Below are positions 27,468 through 36,039 of a DNA stretch of 64,000 bases, piece after piece. Source of the DNA: Bog-532 sp963824545 (lineage in GTDB: Bacteria > Actinomycetota > Actinomycetes > Streptosporangiales > Streptosporangiaceae); contig CAWGPP010000026.1 of the NCBI GenBank assembly GCA_963824545.1, forward strand, positions 1-64,000, given 5' to 3'. The translations under genes were made by a program, and so were the position numbers. Position 1 is the stretch's first letter. Each line of letters begins with the position of its first letter. The notes under the pieces are model-generated. The model searched no databases, was not told the origin of the DNA, and saw only the letters and a list, made by a program, of their open reading frames with translations.

Positions 27468-29785
27468 CCGGCACTCCGGGCGTCGGGTGCCGCTTCAGGT
27501 GCCTCCGCGGTACGCGCGGCCTGCCGGCGCCGCCCGAACCGGCGCAGCTGCAGGCTGTTGCCGGTGACGATCAGCGAACTGGCAGCCATCGCGATCCCGG
27601 CGAACAGCGGATTGAGGTAGCCGAGCGCGGCCGCCGGGATCGCGATCACGTTGTAGCCGAAGGCCCAGATGAGGTTGCCCCGGATGACGGCCAGCGTGGC
27701 CCGCGCCAGCAGCAGGGCCTCGGCGACCGTGTTCGGGTCCGCGTTGACCAGGGTCAGGTCGGCGGCGCCGATGGCGGCGTCGGTCCCGGTGCCGGTGGCC
27801 ATGCCGAGATCGGCCTGCGCCAGAGCGGCCGCGTCGTTGACGCCGTCGCCCACCATCGCCACCGCGTATCCTTGCGCCTGCAGCTGCCGGATCTTCGCGG
27901 CCTTCTCCTCCGGCCGGACCCGGGCGAAGACGTTCTGCCGGGGGATCTTCAGCTGGTCGGCCACCGCGTGTGCCGCGCGCTCGCTGTCCCCGGTGAGCAG
28001 CGCGGTGGCCAGGCCCAGCCGCTGGATACGGTCCACCGCGGCGGCGCTGCCGGGCCGCAGCGTGTCCGCGACGACCAGCACGGCGCGCACCGCCTCGTCC
28101 CAGGCGGCCAGCACCGCAGTCTGGCCGGAGCTCTCTGCGGCCGCCGCGGTCCGGCGCAGCGGCACCGGTACGACCAGCCCCAGATCCTTGAACAGGTCAG
28201 GGCGGCCGACGGTGACGGTGCGGGAGTCCACGACGCCGCGGACCCCGGCCCCGGGGAGCGGCTCGAAGCCGGTGACCGGCAGCAGGCCGCCGAGGCGCGC
28301 GGCGGCGCCGCGCGCGATGGCCTGGCCGATCGGGTGCTCGGACGCGTCCTCCACCGCCCCGGCCAGCCGCAGCGCCTCGTCCTCGCCGGTGCCCGCCTCG
28401 GTGGTGATGGCCTGCAGCTGCATGGTCCCGGTGGTCAGCGTGCCGGTCTTGTCGAACACGACGACCCGGACGTGCCTGGCGGCTTCCAGCGCGCGGGCGC
28501 TCTTGACCAGGATGCCCAGCTCGGCGCCGCGGCCCACCGCGGCCAGCAGGGCGGTCGGCGTGGCCAGACCGAGCGCGCACGGGCAGGCGACCACCAGGAC
28601 GGCCACGGCCGCGCCGCCGGCGGCGGTCAGGCGAAGCCCGGCGCCCAGCCAGAAGCCCAGCGTGACCACGGCGAGGCTGATCACGCACGGGACGAAGACG
28701 GCAGCGATCCGGTCGGCCAGCCGCTGCGCCGACGCCTTGGACCCCTGCGCCTCGCCGACCAGCCGGGTGATCTGCGCCAGCAACGTGCCGGCACCCACGC
28801 GGGTGGCCCGCACCACCAGCCGCCCGCTCATGTTGAGCGTCGCGCCGGTCACCTCGTCGCCGGGGCCCACCTCGGCCGGCGTGGACTCCCCGGTGACCAG
28901 CGACGCGTCGACGGCGGAGCGGCCCTCGGCGATGACGCCGTCGGTGGCGATCTTCTCGCCGGGCCGCACCACGAACAGCTCACCGGCCTGCAGGGAGTCC
29001 ACCGGGACGCGCTGCTCGGCGCCGTCCCGCAGCACGGCGACGGTCTTGGCGCCAAGCCCGGCCAGCGCGGTGAGCGAAGCCCCGGACCGGGCCCGCGCCC
29101 GGGCCTCCAGGTAGCGGCCCGCCAGCACCGCGGCCGGGACCCCAGCGGCTACGTCCAGGTAGAGCGGATGCATGCCGGCCAGGCCGAACGACGAGGTGAG
29201 CGACATCCGCATGGACATGTCGCCGCCGGAGGTGAACAGCGTGAAGAGCGACCAGCCGAACGACGCGGCCACCGCCATGCTGACCAGGGTGTCCATCGTC
29301 GCCGCGGCATGGCCCAAGCCGACCCAGGCCGTCCGGTGCAGCGGCCAGGCGCCCCACACCGCCACCGGGGCGGCCAGCACGAGGCTCACCCACGGCCAGC
29401 CGGTGAACTGCGCGGCCGGCACCATGGCCAGCACGATCACCGCGACGGCGAGCGGGACGCAGACGGTCAGGCGCCGGCCGAGCGCGCGGGCCGCCTGGTC
29501 CGCGGCCATGTCGTCGGGCCCGGTGTCCGGCGTGGGCGCCTCGGCCGAATACCCGCAGGATTCGATCACGCCGATCAGTTCGGCGGGCTCACGGCCCCCC
29601 ATGTCCGAGAAGTAGGCGCGCCCGGTGGCGTAGTTGACGCTGGCGGTCACCCCGTCGAGCTTGTTCAGCCGCCGCTCGATCCGCGCCGCGCACGAACCAC
29701 AGCTCATTCCACCCACGATTAGCTCGGCCTGCACGGCGCCCGTGCTGGCTCCGGCCCCGGTTTCCCCGGTCCGCATGTCGCTCAT
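27464..29785 (-). CDS. copA: Copper-translocating P1B-type ATPase
   Basis: 773 aa. Exports Cu(I) from the cytoplasm at the cost of ATP. N-terminal heavy-metal domain with M-S-C-G-S-C (C29, C32), CPC motif in VVACPCALGLATPTAL near residue 400, phosphorylation site DKTGTLTTG near 443, ASEHPIGQAI near 480 and GDGVNDAAAL near 643. Eight membrane segments expected. First gene of a minus-strand set followed by the PCuAC-like gene; divergent from the second copA across a small membrane gene. CPC and Asn/Tyr/Met patterns fit Cu(I) type P1B-1. Confidence 0.95.
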   Translation of the reverse strand: MSDMRTGETGAGASTGAVQAELIVGGMSCGSCAARIERRLNKLDGVTASVNYATGRAYFSDMGGREPAELIGVIESCGYSAEAPTPDTGPDDMAADQAARALGRRLTVCVPLAVAVIVLAMVPAAQFTGWPWVSLVLAAPVAVWGAWPLHRTAWVGLGHAAATMDTLVSMAVAASFGWSLFTLFTSGGDMSMRMSLTSSFGLAGMHPLYLDVAAGVPAAVLAGRYLEARARARSGASLTALAGLGAKTVAVLRDGAEQRVPVDSLQAGELFVVRPGEKIATDGVIAEGRSAVDASLVTGESTPAEVGPGDEVTGATLNMSGRLVVRATRVGAGTLLAQITRLVGEAQGSKASAQRLADRIAAVFVPCVISLAVVTLGFWLGAGLRLTAAGGAAVAVLVVACPCALGLATPTALLAAVGRGAELGILVKSARALEAARHVRVVVFDKTGTLTTGTMQLQAITTEAGTGEDEALRLAGAVEDASEHPIGQAIARGAAARLGGLLPVTGFEPLPGAGVRGVVDSRTVTVGRPDLFKDLGLVVPVPLRRTAAAAESSGQTAVLAAWDEAVRAVLVVADTLRPGSAAAVDRIQRLGLATALLTGDSERAAHAVADQLKIPRQNVFARVRPEEKAAKIRQLQAQGYAVAMVGDGVNDAAALAQADLGMATGTGTDAAIGAADLTLVNADPNTVAEALLLARATLAVIRGNLIWAFGYNVIAIPAAALGYLNPLFAGIAMAASSLIVTGNSLQLRRFGRRRQAARTAEAPEAAPDARSAG

Positions 29786-29817
29786 CGGCTAACTGCGCTT
29801 CCCGGCCGCCCGGACCT

Positions 29818-29997
29818 TCATGGCCCGCCCATGTTCATCGAACCCCCGCCACCCCCGCCGGCCGGCCCGGGGGTGGCGGTTCCGGGCGTGGGCGAGCTGA
29901 CGGTAACTGGTCCCAGGCGCGCCCCGGCGGCGTACGCGCCGATGAAGATCACCGCAAGCAGGAACAAGAACCCGCACAGCTTCGCGGCCGGGCTCAC
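29818..29997 (-). CDS. Small membrane protein with Gly/Met tail
   Basis: About 59 aa: one membrane segment (LCGFLFLLAVIFIGAYAAGA), a Thr/Pro linker and the end GGGGGGSMNMGGP. Start GTG 29997 is chosen because it is followed by an orthodox N-terminus; the frame is open to a GTG at 30027. It lies between two copA genes. A Met-rich C-terminal tail outside the membrane could bind Cu(I). Not assigned to a known family. Confidence 0.6.
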   Translation of the reverse strand: MSPAAKLCGFLFLLAVIFIGAYAAGARLGPVTVSSPTPGTATPGPAGGGGGGSMNMGGP

Positions 29998-30178
29998 CGG
30001 GACATCGCCTTCCTCTCTGCCGCACACTGGTGACTGCCACCAAGGTATCGCCGCTGGTGCCGATCATCCTGCCAGGCGTTAGGATTCCAGACTGCGGGAA
30101 CGCGGCCGACCGCACGAAACGCTGACCATGGGTGACCTTGGCGGTCGGGCTGGTTACACAGAGGAGGCGGACGGGCTG

Positions 30179-32518
30179 ATGCTCCATCCTCTGCGCCCCC
30201 GTCCCGCCGCCACAGGACCGCCTGCTCAACCGGAAACGCGGGAGTTCGAGCTCGCGATCGAGGGTATGACGTGCGCCGCGTGCGCGGTCCGCGTCGAGAA
30301 GAAGCTCAATAAGCTCAGCGACGTCACCGCGGCGGTGAACTACGCGACCGCGACCGCCCGGGTGACCGCGCCGTCCGCGCTGCCCGTGCGCACCCTCACC
30401 GCGGCCGTCGAGGCCGCCGGGTACTCCGCCCGGGACAGCGCCCCCACCGCCGGGGCGGCGGTCGGCGCCGAGGAGGCGGCGGCCAGCCGGGACAGCGCGT
30501 ACCTGCGCCGCAGGCTGATCGTCGCCCTTGTCTTCTTCGTCCCGCTCACCGATCTTTCCCTGCTGCTGTCGCTGGTCCCGGCCGACCGGTTCCCCGGCTG
30601 GCGATGGGTCCTCGTCGCCTGTGCCGCGCCGGTGGCGCTGTGGGCCGCGTGGCCGTTCCACCGGGCCGCGCTGAAGAACGCCCGGCACGGTGCCGCCTCG
30701 ATGGACACCCTGGTCTCGCTCGGCATCATCGCGGCCTGCGGGTGGTCGGTCTACGCGATGTTCGCCCTCGACCGGGGCCCGGCCACCGAAGGGACCTGGT
30801 GGCAGCTCACGCACGGATCCGGCGGCGGCATCTACCTGGAGGTCGCCGCCTCGGTGACCACGTTCCTGCTGGCCGGCCTGCTCTATGAGGCACGAGCCCG
30901 GCGGATCGCCGGCGCGGCCATGCACGAGCTGGCCGCCGCGGGCGCCAAGGACGTCTGCCTGCTGGAGCCGGACGGGACCGAGCGGCAGATCCCGGCCAGC
31001 GCGCTGCGCCCCGGTGACATGTTCGTCGTGCGGCCGGGGGAGACCATCGCCGCGGACGGCGAGGTGCTGTTCGGCCAGACCGCGGTGGACCGCAGCATGA
31101 TGACAGGGGAGTCGGTGCCCGCGGACACCGGCGAGGGCGACAGCGTGGTCGGCGGGACCATCGCGCTGACCGGGCGGCTGGTCGTCCGGGCCGTCAAGGT
31201 CGGGCGGGACACCCAGCTCGCCCACCTGGTCAGGCTGGTCGAGCAGGCTCACGCGGAGAAGGCGGCCATTCAGCGGCTGGCGGACCGCATCTGCGGGGTT
31301 TTCGTTCCGCTGGTCCTGGCCTGCGCGGTGCTCACCCTGGCCGGGTGGCTGCTGGCGGGCAGTCCCGCCGGGCACGCGTTCAGCGCCGCGCTCGCGGTCC
31401 TCATCATCGCGTGCCCGTGCGCGCTCGGCCTGGCCACCCCGGCCGCACTGGTGGCGGCGTCCGGGCGCGGCGCGCAGCTCGGCGTCTTTATCAAGGGCTA
31501 CCAGGCGCTGGAGCTGTCCCGGTCGGTCGACACGGTGGTGCTGGACAAGACCGGTACGGTCACCACCGGCCGGATGTCGCTGGCCGGCGTCGCGACCATG
31601 CCCGGCACCGAGCGCACCGAACTGCTCGGCTACGCCGGCGCGGTGGAGCAGGCGTCCGAGCACGCGGTGGCCGCGGCCATCACCGCCGCCGCCCGGGCCG
31701 AGGCCGGCCCGCTGCCCGGGGCCGGGCGTTTCCGGGCGCTGCCCGGGCTCGGCGCCTCCGGTTCCGTGGCGGGCCACGATGTCCTCATCGGCCGCGCCGC
31801 GCTGTTTGCCGGCCGCGGCCTCATCGTCCCGGACCGCCTGGCCGGCCGTTGCCACGCATGGGAGCAGGACGGCTGCACCACGGTGCTGGCCGGCTGGGAC
31901 GGTGTCGTCCGCGGCGCGATCGCGGTCACCGACACCGTCAAGCCGTCCGCCGCGGCCGCCGTCGCCGAACTGCGCGGCCTCGGCCTGCACCCCGTCCTGC
32001 TGACCGGGGACAACGAGGCCACCGCCCGGGCCGTCGCCACCGCCACCGGATTCGATGAGGTCATCGCCGGGACGCTCCCGGTCGGCAAGGCCGCCGTGAT
32101 CAGGGATCTGCAGGCCAGGGGACGCTCGGTGGCCATGGTCGGGGACGGCGTCAACGACGCTCCGGCGCTGGCCGCGGCCGATCTGGGGCTGGCCCTCGGC
32201 TCCGGCACGGACGTCGCGATCTGCGCCGCGGACCTGATCCTGCTGCGCGATGACCTGGGCGTCGTCGCAGACGCGATCCGGCTCGCGCGCGGCACGTTCC
32301 GCACGATCCGGCGCAACCTGGCCTGGGCGTTCGGCTACAACCTGGCGGCCCTGCCGCTGGCCGCGCTTGGCTTCCTGAACCCCGTCTTCGCGTCGGCGGC
32401 GATGACGCTCTCCTCGGTCTTCGTCGTCTGGAACAGCCTGCGGCTCGGCCGGTTCCGGGTCCGTGCCGCGCCGCCCAGCGGCCTGGCTGGTGCCCCTGCG
32501 CCGTACAAAGCGGCTTGA
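30179..32518 (+). CDS. Second copper-type P1B ATPase
   Basis: 779 aa from ATG 30179, chosen because GAGGAGG precedes it; an ATG at 30128 without a ribosome site would add 17 residues. Heavy-metal domain with M-T-C-A-A-C (C32, C35), CPC in IACPCALGLATPAAL near 412, DKTGTVTTG at 455, SEHAVAAAI, GDGVNDAPAL near 658. Similar to but clearly diverged from the first CopA. Followed 73 bp later by csoR and then copZ, an arrangement typical of copper-homeostasis operons. Confidence 0.93.
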   Translation: MLHPLRPRPAATGPPAQPETREFELAIEGMTCAACAVRVEKKLNKLSDVTAAVNYATATARVTAPSALPVRTLTAAVEAAGYSARDSAPTAGAAVGAEEAAASRDSAYLRRRLIVALVFFVPLTDLSLLLSLVPADRFPGWRWVLVACAAPVALWAAWPFHRAALKNARHGAASMDTLVSLGIIAACGWSVYAMFALDRGPATEGTWWQLTHGSGGGIYLEVAASVTTFLLAGLLYEARARRIAGAAMHELAAAGAKDVCLLEPDGTERQIPASALRPGDMFVVRPGETIAADGEVLFGQTAVDRSMMTGESVPADTGEGDSVVGGTIALTGRLVVRAVKVGRDTQLAHLVRLVEQAHAEKAAIQRLADRICGVFVPLVLACAVLTLAGWLLAGSPAGHAFSAALAVLIIACPCALGLATPAALVAASGRGAQLGVFIKGYQALELSRSVDTVVLDKTGTVTTGRMSLAGVATMPGTERTELLGYAGAVEQASEHAVAAAITAAARAEAGPLPGAGRFRALPGLGASGSVAGHDVLIGRAALFAGRGLIVPDRLAGRCHAWEQDGCTTVLAGWDGVVRGAIAVTDTVKPSAAAAVAELRGLGLHPVLLTGDNEATARAVATATGFDEVIAGTLPVGKAAVIRDLQARGRSVAMVGDGVNDAPALAAADLGLALGSGTDVAICAADLILLRDDLGVVADAIRLARGTFRTIRRNLAWAFGYNLAALPLAALGFLNPVFASAAMTLSSVFVVWNSLRLGRFRVRAAPPSGLAGAPAPYKAA

Positions 32519-32591
32519 TCAGGGCAGAAGCCCGGTCATACTGAGGGTAACGGGCAATGGCGCAGAGGAATCACCAGGCCGGAGGGGCCGC

Positions 32592-32873
32592 ATGTACGGG
32601 TACAGCCACGACAAGGACAACTACCTCAGGCGCCTGCGCCGCATTGAGGGCCAGGTGCGCGGCCTGCAGCGGATGATCGAGGACGACAAGTACTGCATCG
32701 ACATCCTGACCCAGGTGGCGGCGGCGACCAAGGCCCTGCAGTCGGTGGCGCTCGGCCTGCTGGAGGAGCACCTTAGTCACTGCGTCACCGAGGCGGTCGC
32801 CGAAGGCGGCGACGGCGCCACCGAGAAGGTCCGTGAGGCCTCCGAGGCCATCGCCCGCCTCGTCCGCTCCTGA
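32592..32873 (+). CDS. csoR: CsoR family copper-sensing repressor
   Basis: 93 aa, all-helical. The Cu(I) triad Cys35, His60, Cys64 is complete (DKYCIDIL and EEHLSHCV), and the N-terminal RRLRRIEGQVRGLQRMIEDD is diagnostic of the family. It binds DNA when copper-free and releases it on Cu(I) binding. GGAGGGG precedes ATG 32592. Likely targets are the boxes at 33783-33865 and perhaps its own upstream region, where ATACTGAGGGTAAC gives a degraded site at about 32535. Confidence 0.95.
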   Translation: MYGYSHDKDNYLRRLRRIEGQVRGLQRMIEDDKYCIDILTQVAAATKALQSVALGLLEEHLSHCVTEAVAEGGDGATEKVREASEAIARLVRS

Positions 32874-33108
32874 CGCTCGCCCTGCGGACTGATCCGGCAC
32901 CGGGTCACCGGGCTCTCCGCTAGCGCGGCGACGGCCTGCCCAGCGTGTTGGCCTCCCATGGGGCACCGGAGCTTCCGTTCGGCCGTAATCTGTGGCCAGA
33001 CGCGTCCCCGGACGGCCCAACGCCGCGCCGCGACGCGCCGACCGGACCTGGGACGCCGCAGTCCATTCCGTCCGGCGGTAGTCAGCCCAGACAGCAGGAA
33101 GGATCCGG

Positions 33109-33330
33109 ATGGCAACGACCACCTACAAAGTGACCGGCATGAGCTGCGGGCATTGTGTCAACGCGGTGACCAGCGAGCTGACCAGCCTGGACGGTGTCTC
33201 CGCCGTCACCGTTGACCTGGTTCCGGACGGCGTGTCCCTGGTCACCGTGACCAGCGCCGCCGCGCTCCCCGCCGGGATCGTCACCGAAGCCCTCGACGAA
33301 GCCGGCGGCTACCTCCTCACCGCCCCCTGA
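33109..33330 (+). CDS. copZ: Copper chaperone CopZ (heavy-metal-associated domain)
   Basis: 73 aa, a single ferredoxin-like HMA domain. The metal site is G-M-S-C-G-H-C near residue 10, with His between the two cysteines, as in CopZ. Delivers Cu(I) to the CopA N-terminal domain or to CsoR. AGGAAGGA precedes ATG 33109. It is 235 bp from csoR, so it may have its own promoter. Confidence 0.93.
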   Translation: MATTTYKVTGMSCGHCVNAVTSELTSLDGVSAVTVDLVPDGVSLVTVTSAAALPAGIVTEALDEAGGYLLTAP

Positions 33331-33429
33331 CGGCTCGCTGCTGGATCATCGACGCCGGTTTTCGTACGCGCTGCGGAGTGCGGAAAAGCGGCGCCGATCA
33401 TGGTGGCGGCCAGCCGGGAGAACTCCGGG

Positions 33430-33657
33430 CTAGCGGGCGATGAGTTCGGCGACGGTCTCATTCAGGTGGCCGGAGCGGGCCTCCTCGATGAGCACCGCGA
33501 ACTGGTCTGCGCTCATCTGCACGCGCTGGCCGAAGTCATCGGTGATGACGATCTTCCGGTCCGGCGGCGCGTCGTGGTCGACGAACAGCTCCGGGCAGCC
33601 GCAGCTGCACTGACCGCACAGCAGCGCGAATCGGGTAAGACGGCCGGCGTCATCCAT
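33430..33657 (-). CDS. Small Cys-rich conserved protein
   Basis: 75 aa. Near residue 15 it has C-G-Q-C-S-C-G-C-P, four closely spaced cysteines suited to metal or Fe-S binding, followed by ELFVDHDAPPDRKIVITDDFGQ and MSADQF, a pattern I recall from actinobacterial hypothetical proteins. ATG 33657 is preferred by GAGCTT spacing and by an orthodox start; the frame is open to 33720. It is transcribed toward copZ, convergent, and its upstream region is the AT-rich spacer with CsoR-like boxes. Confidence 0.7.
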   Translation of the reverse strand: MDDAGRLTRFALLCGQCSCGCPELFVDHDAPPDRKIVITDDFGQRVQMSADQFAVLIEEARSGHLNETVAELIAR

Positions 33658-33782
33658 AAACCAAGCTCCATTCCTTGGCGACTCCAAACTGAGCGTCACA
33701 CGCCGTAACGGAAACGTCAACCCTTCGCTGCCTGAAATCCGATCCGCTCTTTCTTCTGTCGACCCCGACCACCTTTAATTGG

Positions 33783-33797
33783 TACCCCGAGGGAGTA
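33783..33797. promoter_or_regulatory. CsoR-like box 1
   Basis: TACCCCGAGGGAGTA: the T-A-C-C-C-C / G-G-G-x-G-T-A half sites of copper-repressor operators. About 300 bp upstream of the DoxX-like gene and 126 bp upstream of the Cys-rich gene. Confidence 0.55.
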
Positions 33798-33803
33798 TCG
33801 ATA

Positions 33804-33821
33804 ATACCCCCCGAGGGTTAC
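33804..33821. promoter_or_regulatory. CsoR-like box 2 (best match)
   Basis: ATACCCCCCGAGGGTTAC, a near-palindrome with A-T-A-C-C-C and G-G-G-T-x-A-C ends, matching the G/C-tract operators of CsoR. It lies between the Cys-rich gene and the DoxX-like copper gene and could serve both. Confidence 0.65.
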
Positions 33822-33846
33822 CGCATACCCGGCTCTCGTTCACGCT

Positions 33847-33865
33847 ATACCGATGGGGGGTTTAT
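33847..33865. promoter_or_regulatory. CsoR-like box 3
   Basis: ATACCGATGGGGGGTTTAT, inverted relative to boxes 1 and 2 (short C tract, long G tract). Third member of a cluster spaced by about 20 and 43 bp. The remaining 230 bp to 34094 is unusually AT-rich and has no gene. Confidence 0.5.
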
Positions 33866-34093
33866 TGGGCCCTTTTGCCGGAATCGGCTGCTGATCATTA
33901 ACTTGCGCTCTGAGCTGGTATTTTGTCTGATAGCTCGATAAAGTAATCAGTTATTTATCAATGTACGTTGCGTCATGACTGAGCAGCCTCTAGCGTTCAG
34001 TTAATTGCTCTCGGCTGTCCCTATGAATTCGGCTCCTTTCCGGATTCCCTGGCGGGCACGCCGACCCCGGGTATGACAAGCAGGAAGGCCGGA

Positions 34094-35109
34094 ATGAGCG
34101 ATATCGTCGTGGGGCGGGAGCGGACGGGATGGCGGGACCGGCTGGGCGCCGTCGGCACGGCCGCGCCCGGGCTGGACGTACGACGCGTGCTGCAGCTGGG
34201 CTTGGCGGCGATCTGGCTGCTGGACGGCGTTCTGCAGTACCAGTCGTTCATGTTCACCAAGGCGTTCGGGCAGATGATCGGGGCCACGTCGGCAGGGAAC
34301 CCCGGTGTCGTCGCCCACCCCATCAACTGGAACGCGACCCTGGTCGAGCACCACCTGGTGCTGCTGAACGCGATCTTCGCCACCATCCAGCTGCTGCTGG
34401 GCCTGGGCATCGCCTACCGGCCCACGGTCCGGCTGGCGCTGGCCGCCTCGATCGCGTGGGCGCTCGGGGTCTGGTGGTTCGGCGAGGGCCTGGGCGGCGT
34501 GCTGAGCGGCGCGGCGAGCCCGCTGAACGGCGCGCCCGGCGCGGTGATCATCTACGCCCTGCTGGCGGTGCTGCTGTGGCCGTCCGACCGGATCACGGCC
34601 TCCCGGCGCCGGCCCCGTTCGTGGCGGCCCGGGCCGTCGGGGCCGGCGTGGCCCGCGGCCTGTGGGTCGTGCTCTGGGGCAGCCTGGCCTACTTCGCGCT
34701 GACCCCGGCCAGCCGGGCACCCACCGCGGTGCACGACATGATCGCCGGCATGGCCGACGGCGAGCCTGGCTGGCTGGCCGCGCTGGACAGGCACGCGGCC
34801 TCGCTGGTCGGGCACAGCGGGCTGGCCGCCTCAATCGTGCTGGCCGCCGCGCTCATCGTCATCGCGGCCGGCGTCTTCCTGCCGCCGCCGCTGGCCAGGG
34901 GCACGCTGATCCTGGCCCTCGTGGTGGCCGCGGTCATCTGGGTCATCGGGGAGGGATTCGGCGCCATCCTGGCCGGTGGCGGCACCGATCCCAACTCCGG
35001 TCCGCTGCTCGCCCTGCTGGCGCTGGCCTACTGGCCGCTCGTGCCCGCCGCCGCGCCCCAGCGGCAGATCCTGCTCACCGGCCAGCACACCGAAGGGACA
35101 CCGGCATGA
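34094..35109 (+). pseudogene. DoxX-like copper-associated membrane protein, frameshifted
   Basis: The first frame (from ATG 34094, AGGAAGG upstream) gives VLQLGLAAIWLLDGVLQYQS, WWFGEGLGGVLSGAASPLNG and APGAVIIYALLAVLLWPSD, homologous to the membrane part of the SCO1 fusion at 24751. Near 34600 the coding potential moves to the -1 frame, which continues as LWVVLWGSLAYFALTPASRA, membrane segments and ends at 35109 overlapping the DUF5134 start. Joined it is about 338 aa and complete, so a one-base loss or sequencing error is likely. Confidence 0.75.
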
Positions 35110-35909
35110 GCATCCCCGCCTGGATCCTGGATGTCTTCGCCGCGGTCATGCTGCTGGTCGCCGCGGTCAGCGCCGGCCAGCTCGTGGTGGCCCGGGCCTG
35201 GACCCGGGCCGGCGCCCGGGACGCCGACATCGCCATCTCCCACCTGCTCATGGGCATCGCCATGGCGGGCACGCTGGTGGCCAGCCTCACCACGCTGCCG
35301 AACGGCGCCTGGGTCGTGGTCTTCGCCGCCATGACCGCGTGGTTCGGCTGGTGCCTGTGGCAAGACAGCCGGGGGCAGGGCGCCGGCGCCGCGATCCGCG
35401 GCCACCACGCGCCGCACCTGGTGCACAGCGCGGCCATGCTCTACATGTTCGCCGCCCTCGCCGGGCCGGCCTCGGACGGCGGCTCTGGGATGGCCGGCAT
35501 GGCGGGCGGCGCCGCCGGCGGCATGCAGACCCTGAACGCGCCCACCCTGGCCCTGGTCTTCACCCTGCTCCTGGTCGGCTACACGGTCCGTGACCTGGAC
35601 CGGCAGGCCTGCGCCGACGGGTACTTCCACGTCGTTGGCCGGCACTTCGCACCTGCCGGGCCCGCACTGGCCACCGCCGGGGCGGGTACCCTCTCCGGTG
35701 GCCCGGCCGCCGGTGGCGGTGGCGTGGCGACCAAGCCCCGTCAGGCCGAGGCGGCCGCTTCGCCAGAGACCGCCCCGGCCGCGCCCGCCGCGGAACGCCT
35801 GCTGCTCGCGCCCGCCGCGGAACGGCTGCTGCTCTCTCCCGCCGTGGTGAAGGGCTGCCGGGTAGCGATGGGCGTCACCATGGCCTTCATGCTCGTCATC
35901 ATGATCTAG
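35106..35909 (+). CDS. DUF5134 membrane protein
   Basis: 267 aa. About six membrane segments with HLLMGIAMAGTL near residue 40, HHAPHLVHSAAMLYMFAAL near 100, a Met/Gly loop and a final segment VAMGVTMAFMLVIMI. Conserved His and Met within membrane segments are typical of DUF5134, a family found with copper genes. A Pro/Ala-rich repeat (PAAERLLL twice) lies before the last segment. ATG overlaps the previous stop as ATGA, so it belongs to the same operon behind the CsoR boxes. Confidence 0.85.
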   Translation: MSIPAWILDVFAAVMLLVAAVSAGQLVVARAWTRAGARDADIAISHLLMGIAMAGTLVASLTTLPNGAWVVVFAAMTAWFGWCLWQDSRGQGAGAAIRGHHAPHLVHSAAMLYMFAALAGPASDGGSGMAGMAGGAAGGMQTLNAPTLALVFTLLLVGYTVRDLDRQACADGYFHVVGRHFAPAGPALATAGAGTLSGGPAAGGGGVATKPRQAEAAASPETAPAAPAAERLLLAPAAERLLLSPAVVKGCRVAMGVTMAFMLVIMI

Positions 35910-35970
35910 CCAGGCCGGAGGGCTGTTACCGCCCGCGCGATCGCCCGCCTCAATTGCGCCACATGCGTTA

Positions 35971-35987
35971 TTGCAACTAAGTTGCAG
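35971..35987. promoter_or_regulatory. Nur box upstream of the nickel permease
   Basis: TTGCAACTAAGTTGCAG: TTGCAA-N5-TTGCAG, one base from the Nur (nickel-dependent Fur-family) consensus TTGCAA-N5-TTGCAA known from Streptomyces. It overlaps a candidate -35; TAGACT at 35995-36000 is a possible -10. Nickel-bound Nur would block transcription. Confidence 0.8.
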
Positions 35988-36039
35988 CTTTCCGTAGACT
36001 GGTTCTGACCAGGATGATCTACGGGAAGGTAACGAGCCC

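Noticed and set aside
27422..29722. 766-codon open frame antisense to copA
   Set aside because: Shadow of the copA reading frame; no recognisable domain.
29789..31990. 733-codon open frame antisense to the second copA
   Set aside because: Same reason; coding bias and motifs belong to the plus strand.
34560..34660. Programmed -1 frameshift
   Set aside because: No slippery heptamer or downstream stem was found; an indel or read error is simpler.
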